Positions 28,445-37,501 of a stretch of 38,916 nt of DNA are shown piece after piece. How positions within the stretch are numbered: the first letter of the stretch is position 1; each line of letters starts with the position of its first letter. A model generated the notes under the pieces. The model was not told the origin of the DNA and did not search any database. It saw only the letters and a list, made by a program, of their open reading frames with translations. The position numbers and the translations under genes were made by a program. The stretch covers positions 1 through 38,916 of the forward strand of contig CAMZHD010000005.1 in assembly GCA_947306705.1 (NCBI GenBank), written 5' to 3'. This DNA comes from an uncultured Caryophanales bacterium (lineage in GTDB: Bacteria; Bacillota_I; Bacilli_A; RF39; UBA660).

Positions 28445-29130
28445 TCTACATACGTTCCTTTCTGTTTATATTTTACTAAGTGACCATCCTTAAGAGTAAT
28501 AACTTGTTTTTTCATCTTATTTACGATTTCTTTATCATGAGTTGCCATGATAATCGTTGTTCCTCTTAATTTATTGATATCCTCTAGTACTTTCATGATT
28601 TCCATACTTTTTTCTGGATCTAGGTTTCCTGTAGGTTCATCACATAGTAATAACTTTGGATCGTTTACAATAGCACGTGCAATCGCAACTCTTTGTTGTT
28701 CTCCTCCAGATAAGTTATCTGGATATTCATGAACTTTATTCTTTAATCCAACATCTTCTAATGCTTTTAAAACTTTAGTTCTGATTGCATCTTTCTTTTC
28801 TCCAATACATTCTAATGCAAAAGCAACGTTTTCGTAAACGGTCATTTTTGGTAATAGTCTATAGTCTTGGAATACAATTCCTAGTTTTCTTCTTAATTTA
28901 TATACTTTTTTATTTTTTAATTTAGCAACGTCTAACCCTCCGACAATTACTTGTCCTTTGGTTGGTTTTTCTTCACGGTATAGCATCTTTATTAAGGTAC
29001 TCTTACCACTTCCAGAACCTCCAATAACGAATACAAAGGCTCCTTTTTCAATCGCTAAGCTTAGATCGTAGATGGCTGTAACTCCATTTTTGTACTTTTT
29101 TTCTACATTTTTTAATCGTATTAAGTCCAT
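28441..29130 (-). CDS. ftsE: Cell-division ATP-binding protein FtsE
   Basis: VIGGSGSGKSTLIKMLYREEKPTKG, LSGGEQQRVAIARAIVNDPKLLLCDEPTGNLD. Confidence 0.95.
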   Translation of the reverse strand: MDLIRLKNVEKKYKNGVTAIYDLSLAIEKGAFVFVIGGSGSGKSTLIKMLYREEKPTKGQVIVGGLDVAKLKNKKVYKLRRKLGIVFQDYRLLPKMTVYENVAFALECIGEKKDAIRTKVLKALEDVGLKNKVHEYPDNLSGGEQQRVAIARAIVNDPKLLLCDEPTGNLDPEKSMEIMKVLEDINKLRGTTIIMATHDKEIVNKMKKQVITLKDGHLVKYKQKGTYVE

Positions 29131-29178
29131 CTTTTTTCACCACCTTAGTTATTTTATTATAACATTTAATCCTAAAAA

Positions 29179-29213
29179 AAAGAAGTTTCCGTGTAAAGGA
29201 AATCCTCTTCTTT
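29179..29213 (-). terminator. Intrinsic terminator after YitT gene 2
   Basis: AAAGAAG..GGAAA / TTTCC..CTTCTTT hairpin, T-tract on the minus strand. Confidence 0.7.
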
Positions 29214-29216
29214 ACG

Positions 29217-30065
29217 TTATTTTGCACCTGAAACTTGGTAGGAATCTGTTGCAACGAAGAATACCTCTTCATCGATGGCTCGTATTCCCTCTGTTACTCG
29301 GTAATATTCTCTCGATGGAATAACTGTTAAAATGACTTTTCTTTTACTCTCTAGAAAACCACCTCTAACATCAAATGTTGTTACGGTATGATGTAGATTT
29401 TCAATGATATATTCTTTTACTTCTTTTTCTTTATTTGTAATGATATAGAATGCTTTATTATTTGAAATTCCCAGTAACACTTTATCTACTACAAGACTAT
29501 TAATATATAAATAGATTACTGCATATAATGCATTCGTTACTCCAAAGAAATAAGCTCCTATTGCGACAATAATAATATTAATTACTAAGCTTGTTTTAGA
29601 GATCGCTAGGTGGAATTTTTCAAATAGGACTTGTGAAATAATTGGAAATCCTCCAGTAGAATATCCACTCTTATACATTAGTCCATTTGATACTCCCGCA
29701 AGAACTCCTGCAAATAGTACTAGTAATAACATATCACTTGTATTAATAGTAATCATACTTCCAATATTTGAGGTTAGTTTAACTGTTAAGGGATATAAGA
29801 TACATCCTACGACAGAACCTAGTGTTCTTTCTACTCCTAAGTACATGAAACTAATCACACAACAAGCAGCTGATAGAATAAAGATCATAATTGCTGGATC
29901 AATGTCATATACATATTTTGTTATGGTCGCAACACCACTGGTACCTCCTGTTACTAAATTCAAAGGAAGTAATAAGGCATTATAAAGAATGGCTCCAATA
30001 ATAATAGAAGCAATTAATAATGTCATTCTTATGCAACCTTGTTTGAAATCCTTTTTATTCTTCAT
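29217..30065 (-). CDS. YitT family (DUF2179) membrane protein
   Basis: NLVTGGTSGVATI, KSGYSTGGFPII, C-terminal DUF2179 domain; tandem with next. Confidence 0.9.
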   Translation of the reverse strand: MKNKKDFKQGCIRMTLLIASIIIGAILYNALLLPLNLVTGGTSGVATITKYVYDIDPAIMIFILSAACCVISFMYLGVERTLGSVVGCILYPLTVKLTSNIGSMITINTSDMLLLVLFAGVLAGVSNGLMYKSGYSTGGFPIISQVLFEKFHLAISKTSLVINIIIVAIGAYFFGVTNALYAVIYLYINSLVVDKVLLGISNNKAFYIITNKEKEVKEYIIENLHHTVTTFDVRGGFLESKRKVILTVIPSREYYRVTEGIRAIDEEVFFVATDSYQVSGAK

Positions 30066-30097
30066 TTATCTCCCTCCAAACACTTCATATGTATCTG

Positions 30098-30943
30098 TCA
30101 TAATATAAATGCTTTCTTATCAATCTTTTTAATTCCCTCTTTTAAATAGAAGTATTCTTTTGTTGGTAGAACTGTCATTAATACATGTTCATTTTCTTTA
30201 TTATATCCTCCCGTTGCCTTAAAAATTGTTACTCCTCTGCCCATCTTTTTTAGAATATAATCTCGTATTTGTTCTTCTTTATTGGTAATAATAAAGAATA
30301 CTTTACTATCGGAGATTCCTAATAATACTCTATCTGATATTACACTGATAATATACAAAATAATAATAGAATACATCATACTATTTAATCCAAAGAAAAG
30401 TCCGGATGCTAGTACAATTAATCCATCACTCATTAACATACTTTTTCCTAGAGATACTTTTCCATATTTTGAAATTATTTGATTGATTATATCAGTTCCA
30501 CCGGTTGTAAAACCTGCTTTGAAGATTAATCCTAAACCAAATCCATATATGATTCCTCCAAAGATTGCGGATAATAAAACATGGGAGGTATCTAATCCTA
30601 TCCAAACATTAATATAACTGGTTCCTTTAATAAATATTGGAACAATAATAGATCCTAAGAGAGTTGCTCTTGTTTTTTCTTTTCCTAATAAAAGGTAACT
30701 TAATAGTAATAAAAATAAGTTCATAATTAAGATAAAAATTGAATTATCTAATCCTGTTAAATTATGAACAATAACGGCTAGTCCTCCTACTCCTCCCGGT
30801 ACTAGATTATTAGGCACTATGAAAACATTATAGGTTATGGATACAATGAGACAACCTACTAAGAATTGGAATAGTCGTAACCAATATGATTTCTTATTGA
30901 TATAGTCTAATATTCTAATATCTGTCTTAGAGAAACTATTCAT
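30098..30943 (-). CDS. YitT family (DUF2179) membrane protein
   Basis: NLVPGGVGGLAVI, KAGFTTGGTDIINQII, C-terminal DUF2179 domain. Confidence 0.9.
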   Translation of the reverse strand: MNSFSKTDIRILDYINKKSYWLRLFQFLVGCLIVSITYNVFIVPNNLVPGGVGGLAVIVHNLTGLDNSIFILIMNLFLLLLSYLLLGKEKTRATLLGSIIVPIFIKGTSYINVWIGLDTSHVLLSAIFGGIIYGFGLGLIFKAGFTTGGTDIINQIISKYGKVSLGKSMLMSDGLIVLASGLFFGLNSMMYSIIILYIISVISDRVLLGISDSKVFFIITNKEEQIRDYILKKMGRGVTIFKATGGYNKENEHVLMTVLPTKEYFYLKEGIKKIDKKAFIL

Positions 30944-30944
30944 A

Positions 30945-32031
30945 TTAAATCCCCTTTTTTAAATTACTCTCTATTAAGAAATCTAACTCTCCATCTAATA
31001 CTTTATCTACGTTACTTGTTTCTGCTCCTGTACGATGATCTTTTACCATCGAATAAGGATGCATTACATAACTTCTAATTTGAGATCCAAATTCTATACT
31101 TGTTTGATCTCCTTTTATCTTATTTAATTCTTTTTCTTGTTCTTCTAACTTTATCATTAAAAGTTTGTTCTTTAGTACTTTTAATGCTTGTTCTTTATTT
31201 TGAATTTGGCTTCTTTCATTTTGACAAGTCACTACAATCTTACTAGGAAGATGGGTAATTCTAACAGCAGAGTCTGTTGTATTAACTCCTTGTCCTCCTG
31301 CGCCTGATGAATGATAAACATCTATTTTTAAATCTTTTTCATCAATTTCAATCGTATTATCTTGTTCTATTTCCGGAGTTACTTCTACGGATGCAAAAGA
31401 AGTATGTCTTCTATTATTCGCATCAAATGGAGATAATCTTACTAAACGATGTACTCCTTTTTCATTTTTTAAATATCCGTATGCATTCATTCCTTTTACT
31501 AGGATAGAAACACTCTTAATACCTGCTTCGTCTCCTTCTTGATAATCAAGTACCGTTACTTTATATTTTTTCTTTTCACACCATCTTAAGTACATTCTAT
31601 AAAGCATACTTGCCCAATCGCAGGATTCTGTTCCTCCTGCTCCTGGATGAATTTCTAAAATACAATTATTCTTATCATAAGGACCATTTAGCATTAGTAA
31701 TAAACTTAATTCTTCTACTCGTTTTGATAAATCATGAATAGAGTTTTCTATTTCTAGGAGTTCTTCTTCATTTAATACTTCTAATAACTCTAGATTCGTT
31801 TCTAATTCTTGTTTTAAAGATTCTACCCTTTTAATTAAATCTTTCTTTTCATTTAAAGACCTTAGAACTTCTTCTGCTTCTTCACGATTATTCCAGAAGG
31901 TTGGATCTTCTGTTTTCTTTTGTAATTCTTCTACTTCTTGTTTCTTACTTGGGATGTCAAAGTAACCCCCAAATATGTGTAATTTCTTTTAAATTGTCTT
32001 CTAATATTCTTTTTATTTCTTTTGCTTCCAT
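30945..32031 (-). CDS. prfB: Peptide chain release factor 2, programmed +1 frameshift: join(complement(31960..32031),complement(30945..31958))
   Basis: MEAKEIKRILEDNLKEITHIWGLL-(TGA)-> +1 -> DIPSKKQEVEELQKKTEDPTFWNN...; site TGGGGGTTACTTTGAC; GGQGVNTTDSAVRITHLP motif downstream. Confidence 0.96.
31956..31970 (-). promoter_or_regulatory. prfB recoding site (internal SD-like GGGGG + CTT TGA C)
   Basis: Minus strand GGGGGTTACTTTGAC. Confidence 0.95.
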
Positions 32032-32040
32032 AAGTACTCC

Positions 32041-32631
32041 TTAATGTATTCTTTTACGATTTAAAGTATGGATTCCTAATCCAATTGCTTCACTTAATCC
32101 TAGAATAATAACACACCATAAGATAGACATCCAAACTGTTTGATTATAAACCATTAGAAATGGATAAGGTCCTACTACTACTTTTAATACATTTAATAGG
32201 ATAAGTGTTATTCCATATAGTAATGTCATATAAAATACTAAGTGTTTTTTCTTTGTTCCTTCTTCAAAGAAGATATAAGAAACAATACTAATAATTGGGC
32301 ATAATGTATGGAATACAAAGAAGTTTCCTGTAAACATTAATAACTTATAATTATAGGAATACATAGGAGTTAAAATAAAAATTACGACTAACATAGTTAC
32401 TGTTAGACATCCTGTACTGATAAAACGTAAGTCTTTTACAAACTCTTTCTTTCCATAAAATAGTAAGAATAGTATTGAAGATAGAAGTGTAATCACATTA
32501 CTATCAATTGTATAATATTCAACCATTAAACGATGTTCTTGTGAAATAGAACTAACTAATCCAATTACTTCTGCGATTACAAGAACAATATTTAAGATGA
32601 TTGCTATTTTCTTTTTATTCATAATAAACAC
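32041..32631 (-). CDS. Multi-TM membrane protein (Pr6Pr-like)
   Basis: 196 aa, about 6 hydrophobic segments. Confidence 0.75.
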   Translation of the reverse strand: MFIMNKKKIAIILNIVLVIAEVIGLVSSISQEHRLMVEYYTIDSNVITLLSSILFLLFYGKKEFVKDLRFISTGCLTVTMLVVIFILTPMYSYNYKLLMFTGNFFVFHTLCPIISIVSYIFFEEGTKKKHLVFYMTLLYGITLILLNVLKVVVGPYPFLMVYNQTVWMSILWCVIILGLSEAIGLGIHTLNRKRIH

Positions 32632-32669
32632 ATCCTATTCTATAGAGATTATAGCAAATTCTCCCCTTT

Positions 32670-34373
32670 TTATCTAGGCATCTTTTGATATACATGTTCT
32701 GATATTTTTTGAAACATTGTTTCATCTAACGTTGTTTCATCCAATACGATTATATAGGAAGAATCAGGGATTCTTTCATAATCTTCTTCTATAAAGATTG
32801 TATTCTTTTCTAATTTATACTGCATCATATGAATGATATATCCTTCGTCATATGGTTGGTTTAAAACTATATAGTAATTCTCATCCTTTAATGGAATTTC
32901 TGGTAGAATTTGATCTACTTTTTCCACAATCGAATTTTTATAATCATCTTTTCCTAATAATGTTTGGAATGGTCCCCAATAAAACTTAATAGGAATTAAT
33001 AATAATAGAATAAAGAATCCATAGAATAATTTTTCTTTTTCTAATTTCTTTGTTTGGAATAAATGATATATTGTAATACCAATCATACTAGATACAATGG
33101 TCATCATATATCGATTATATCCAGCAAATACTTTTGCTTCTTCCCAAGGCATTGAAAAGATATACATGAATCCTAGTATAAAATAATATCCAATATATAA
33201 AGCATCTAATAATAGTAATTGATGAATTTCTTTTTTCTTATCTTTTGATAAAGCTATTTTGATAATTCCTAGTATATTTAAACCAATCATAAATAAATTT
33301 GGGATATTCTTCTTTAATTGGAAGAAATGAATGAAATAGGATTTTATGAAATGAATCATATTATCAAATCCTAATACTTTGAAAGAATGATATAAGTTTT
33401 GTGGACTTAGAGAATGTTTAGTATTTAAAGCCCAATGACCATATACCATGGTTACATGTCCTTGCCAAATTAGAAGGGATATGATTAAGATTCCTCCTAT
33501 GATACAGACTTGTTTTAATCCTTCTTTAAATTCTTTCTTTTGATAATATTCATATAGTATTAATAAACATAAGATTCCATCTAGTAGTAATCCTGCATTC
33601 TTTACTAAGAATAAATAAATCATAATTGGAAGCATATAGTTTATTGCTTCCTTTGGATTTTTCTTTTCTTCTCTCCATATTAAGTATGTACCTACAAACA
33701 TAAATGCAAGTAAGCTATCTACTAATAGATTATGAAAAGCGATTTCAGATGTAATAATTACAAATATGTAGAAACAGATTATTAAAAGAGTTTTTAGTAA
33801 TTTGTTTTCTTTTCCTAAAAAATGAAAGAATAATGATAAGTATGCAAGTATTAAATAGTTTTGTCCTACAATCATACTTCCTTCTGTTCTTCCACATAAG
33901 AAACCAAAGAAGTATAAGAAGCAGGCACTTCCTGGTTGATATCCTTTAAATAAAATATACGGATTTTCAAAAGTTGGGAATCGGTCAAATGAGAACATTG
34001 TTTTTACGATAATACCCCAATGAGAAAAATTATCATAATGTGTTAAATGCATATGATATCCAATGAATGTGATGTATAGAAATAATACAATCCATAGGAT
34101 ATGAGTTGGCTCTTTTAACCATTTTCCTATTTCTTCTCTTTTGATTGTATGATTCTTTACTTTATAGATTAAATAAAAGATAGAAGAGGCAACTAATAGA
34201 ATAGTACCAATTGCCATTAAATTGAATATTCCTAGAATAAACTCTATGATTCCAATACTTGTGAATGTTAATACAAAGGAGTATTTAGAATCTACTTTGC
34301 ATTGTTCTTCTAAGAAACATTTTATACTAAAAATAATGATCCAGAATAAGAGTATACCTAATATTTCTATCAT
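32670..34373 (-). CDS. Large multi-TM protein, probable GT-C-type glycosyltransferase
   Basis: 567 aa polytopic; THYDNFSHWGIIVKTMF early loop with acidic residue; adjacent to GT2/GtrA/DUF2304 genes. Confidence 0.7.
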   Translation of the reverse strand: MIEILGILLFWIIIFSIKCFLEEQCKVDSKYSFVLTFTSIGIIEFILGIFNLMAIGTILLVASSIFYLIYKVKNHTIKREEIGKWLKEPTHILWIVLFLYITFIGYHMHLTHYDNFSHWGIIVKTMFSFDRFPTFENPYILFKGYQPGSACFLYFFGFLCGRTEGSMIVGQNYLILAYLSLFFHFLGKENKLLKTLLIICFYIFVIITSEIAFHNLLVDSLLAFMFVGTYLIWREEKKNPKEAINYMLPIMIYLFLVKNAGLLLDGILCLLILYEYYQKKEFKEGLKQVCIIGGILIISLLIWQGHVTMVYGHWALNTKHSLSPQNLYHSFKVLGFDNMIHFIKSYFIHFFQLKKNIPNLFMIGLNILGIIKIALSKDKKKEIHQLLLLDALYIGYYFILGFMYIFSMPWEEAKVFAGYNRYMMTIVSSMIGITIYHLFQTKKLEKEKLFYGFFILLLLIPIKFYWGPFQTLLGKDDYKNSIVEKVDQILPEIPLKDENYYIVLNQPYDEGYIIHMMQYKLEKNTIFIEEDYERIPDSSYIIVLDETTLDETMFQKISEHVYQKMPR

Positions 34374-34759
34374 TTAAAGATTACCTCCTTTTGAACAATA
34401 TAATTCACAATAAATATAATAATATCTACTACAATCTTTATGAATGTTGGGAATATTTTTATATATGTTTCTATGAAAGATACTAAAGATGCAGATATAA
34501 TCATTTGTACTACTACTAAGATGTAGTAATAGATAAATGATTGTTTATTTTTATTTTTGAATACAACTCTAGAATTCATAAAGTAATTATATAAAGAAGA
34601 AAGAATTCTTGCGAGTATGGTTGCGATAAAGATTGCTTTTGTATCTTTTCCTAAAAGTAATGTTAAAACTGTGAATACTCCAATATCTAATAAGAAACTA
34701 GTTCCTGAGGAAAAAATGTATTTTAGTATTCTTTGTATTTCTTCTTTATTTCTTTTCAT
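34370..34759 (-). CDS. GtrA-family membrane protein
   Basis: Four TM, ILKYIFSSGTSFLLDIGVFTVLTLLL...YNYFMNSRVVFKN. Confidence 0.9.
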   Translation of the reverse strand: MKRNKEEIQRILKYIFSSGTSFLLDIGVFTVLTLLLGKDTKAIFIATILARILSSLYNYFMNSRVVFKNKNKQSFIYYYILVVVQMIISASLVSFIETYIKIFPTFIKIVVDIIIFIVNYIVQKEVIFK

Positions 34760-35105
34760 TCTTTTCTACTTCTTTCTTTAATAAAGCTAATTCTTGTGTT
34801 AATGTTATTATTTTTTTGTTTTGAGAGGAAATAATTTTTGTAATATCAAAACATACAAAGATTAGGAAGATAAATCCCATAAAGAATAGTAAGTTTGATA
34901 CTGTTTCTACTCCTATAAAATCGGCTACTTTTCTTAGGTTTGGAATTTGATAGAAGCAAATGATAACTGCTATTCCCATGACTAACCATATAATAGAGTT
35001 TCTTACACTAAGTTTTTTCTTTTGTACATTTCTTAATACATATAATAAAAATATTAATAGTACAATGGTAGAAGCAATTTTAACACTATTAGGCATGATA
35101 ATCAT
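34746..35105 (-). CDS. DUF2304-like membrane protein
   Basis: VRNSIIWLVMGIAVIICFYQIPNLRKVADFIGVETVSNLLFF followed by coiled coil; next to GT2. Confidence 0.8.
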   Translation of the reverse strand: MIIMPNSVKIASTIVLLIFLLYVLRNVQKKKLSVRNSIIWLVMGIAVIICFYQIPNLRKVADFIGVETVSNLLFFMGFIFLIFVCFDITKIISSQNKKIITLTQELALLKKEVEKNEKK

Positions 35106-35787
35106 CTCCTCTACTGATAATGATAATAATAAAATAAATGATTACATTTAACATATAATACATAGATTTTATTGGAGTAATAGAAGATTTTCCATGTTCT
35201 CTTTTTTTCATTTGAACAGGTACTTCTACTATATTTTTATGAGAAATTGAAAGGTTCGTTACTGGTTCTGGGTATTCGTAAGGATATTCTTTTGCGAATA
35301 ATTCTATAACTGATTTATCGGCAGCTCTAAAACCAGAGGTCATATCTTTAATTCTTTTTCCTGTAATCCATTTATAGAGAGTTGATAAAATACTAATTCC
35401 CATTCTTCTAAAAAATGTTGATTTAAAATTAGGATCTTTTTCTAAGAATCTAGAACCTATTACTATTTTTTCTTTTTTCTTTTTAATAGGTTCTATTAAA
35501 GTAGAAATATAAGATGCATCATGTTGTCCATCACCATCCATTTGAATGGCAATATCATAATCATATTTTTTCGCATATTTATATCCCGTTTGAATGGCTC
35601 CTCCAATTCCTAGATTGTTATCTAAGTGAATATAATTCAAATGATTTTCTTTTAAAACTTGAAGGGAATGATCTGTACTTCCATCATCAATTACTACATA
35701 ATCTACTTTTTCTTTTTCAAGACTTTTAACAGTCGTTAGAATACTTTCCTCTTCGTTATAACAAGGGATGATTACTAATACTTTCAT
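35089..35787 (-). CDS. GT2 glycosyltransferase (polyprenyl-phosphate sugar synthase-like)
   Basis: VLVIIPCYNEEESI, VIDDGSTD, QMDGDGQHD, MTSGFRAADK. Confidence 0.93.
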   Translation of the reverse strand: MKVLVIIPCYNEEESILTTVKSLEKEKVDYVVIDDGSTDHSLQVLKENHLNYIHLDNNLGIGGAIQTGYKYAKKYDYDIAIQMDGDGQHDASYISTLIEPIKKKKEKIVIGSRFLEKDPNFKSTFFRRMGISILSTLYKWITGKRIKDMTSGFRAADKSVIELFAKEYPYEYPEPVTNLSISHKNIVEVPVQMKKREHGKSSITPIKSMYYMLNVIIYFIIIIISRGDDYHA

Positions 35788-36767
35788 ATGATCACCTCTA
35801 TTAGTTTCATAACTTTTTCATAAATCCATTTTAATAAGATACTTCCTATTAGAATACAGATTATGATTAGTCCTATATTTATCCATAAATGATTTGTAAT
35901 CTCTAAAAGAGAGAATGTATAAAGAATAAATATTTGATGGACTAGATAGATATAATAAGAATTTGTATCTAAAAATTTTAATAATTTATTATATTTAAGT
36001 TTGAAATGATTCAATCCATAATACAGAATCATAAACAAGAAGCATCCTAACATCACATGACCATATTGAATCCATAACATAGAATGATCATTTAGTATTC
36101 TAGGAAGAGATGTTTGTATTTGTTCTTGATAAATAATTGTGAATGGAGTGAAGAAACAAGTACCAACGATAAGTAATAGGACACATGTCTTTTTATCTTC
36201 TTCTCTCTTACAACAATGTACAAAGAAATATCCTAATAGAAAGTTCACAATCCAAGCAGATTCTATCCATAGAACATGGAATTCTTGGAATTATTGTATA
36301 ACAATAATTAATAAGAATAGTTTCTTTAGATTCTTTTTAAATTTATCTTCTCTAAAATAATATTGAAAGAATGGTAATAATAAATAACATAATGCGATAT
36401 AACTAACAAACCAAGTATGGGTTACGATTGGTGGTAATTGATAAAAACCTCCAAATCCTAGAATGGATGCGATAAATACCATAATAGATGGTCTTGTTCT
36501 AAAACATAGATATTCTATAAGTACCGCTAAAAAGATTACTATGATGTTTGGTAATAGAATTTTAAAAAATCTTGATTGATAGAAGGATTTAATATCTTCT
36601 ATCTTTTTATTTCCATATAGGTATCCAGATAAGAAGAAGAATATTGTCACACCTAGATTTGCCCAATAAGCCCAAGTGCTTCCTAGCCCTTGAAGAATAT
36701 GGCAGAATATAATCATGATTGTAGCGATTACTCTTATGATTGATAATGTAATATTCTTTTCTTTCAT
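35784..36767 (-). pseudogene. Acyltransferase family 3 interrupted by an in-frame TAA at 36291-36293
   Basis: ORFs 36291..36767 and 35784..36248 are in the same frame; the intervening sequence reads ...LLIIVIQ*FQEFHVLWIESAWIVNFLLGYFFV... without any other stop. Confidence 0.75.
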
Positions 36768-36784
36768 ATGATACCTTCTTTCTA

Positions 36785-37306
36785 TTATTTTCCTATTTTT
36801 TGTTTAATTAGGTTTATTTTTTCGGTATCCTTTTTTTCTTTTTTATTGATTCGATATCCATCTTGCGAAGATGTTTCATAAACTTTTAGATAGTGTTCTA
36901 GAGAAAGTGTCTTAAATAAGGTATCTCCTCTTTTTACAAGTTCCATATCTCCTAATGTTATATTCGCAAACGGTTCTAAATTTTCAATAGAAGCATAAGA
37001 GTATTTAATTCCTGCTTTTTCAAAAGTATGTTCATGTTCATCGATTAGTTGATATCCCTTTTTTCCTAATTCTCTTTGAAAATCTTCCCAACGACCTTCT
37101 AAATAATACTCTGGTATTAAAATATCAATATCATCTGGATGAAGATCTTGTTCTAGCGCAACTCCTAATCCTAGAGATCCATATAGTAATGGAATCAAAT
37201 GAAAGGAATCATTTAATTCTCTTGCATTTTCAAGAAAACAATGTAATTTCTTAGAAGATTCATTTTCTTCTTTTAATGCTTTTTCAATTGTTTGTACTGT
37301 TGTCAT
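36785..37306 (-). CDS. Nucleotidyltransferase-fold-like protein
   Basis: LLYGSLGLGVALEQDLHPDDIDILIP resembles a GS...DxD NTase motif. Confidence 0.6.
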   Translation of the reverse strand: MTTVQTIEKALKEENESSKKLHCFLENARELNDSFHLIPLLYGSLGLGVALEQDLHPDDIDILIPEYYLEGRWEDFQRELGKKGYQLIDEHEHTFEKAGIKYSYASIENLEPFANITLGDMELVKRGDTLFKTLSLEHYLKVYETSSQDGYRINKKEKKDTEKINLIKQKIGK

Positions 37307-37364
37307 TTTCTTTCCCCCATTAAACAGATTTACCTGATTTTATTATATCAAATCTGCATAAAAA

Positions 37365-37389
37365 AAGAAAACTGTATCTCAGTTTTCTT
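37365..37389 (-). terminator. Intrinsic terminator of the 38130..37379 operon
   Basis: AAGAAAACTG-TATCT-CAGTTTTCTT 10-bp stem; T-tract on the minus strand; stop codon within the hairpin. Confidence 0.85.
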
Positions 37390-37501
37390 CTTCATTTTCT
37401 AATACTTTTTCTATTAATTCATGATATTCATTTTCTAGTTCTAATATTCTTTTTTTAATATCAAATTCTGTCTTTATGATTTCTTGTGCTAATTCATTCA
37501 T
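37379..37501 (-). CDS. 40-aa coiled-coil microprotein
   Basis: MNELAQEIIKTEFDIKKRILELENEYHELIEKVLENEEEN*; ATGA overlap with the upstream ORF stop; not in the supplied ORF list (too short). Confidence 0.65.
   Translation of the reverse strand: MNELAQEIIKTEFDIKKRILELENEYHELIEKVLENEEEN

Noticed and set aside
29048-29272. Minus-strand ORF 29048..29272
   Set aside because: It overlaps the YitT end, terminator and ftsE promoter/start in another frame; basic low-complexity translation without homology.
36240-36310. Frameshift rather than nonsense explanation for the split acyltransferase
   Set aside because: Both halves share the same frame and the intervening codons are open apart from one TAA; the alternative frame (CYTIIPRIPCSMDRICLDCE) does not look like the family.
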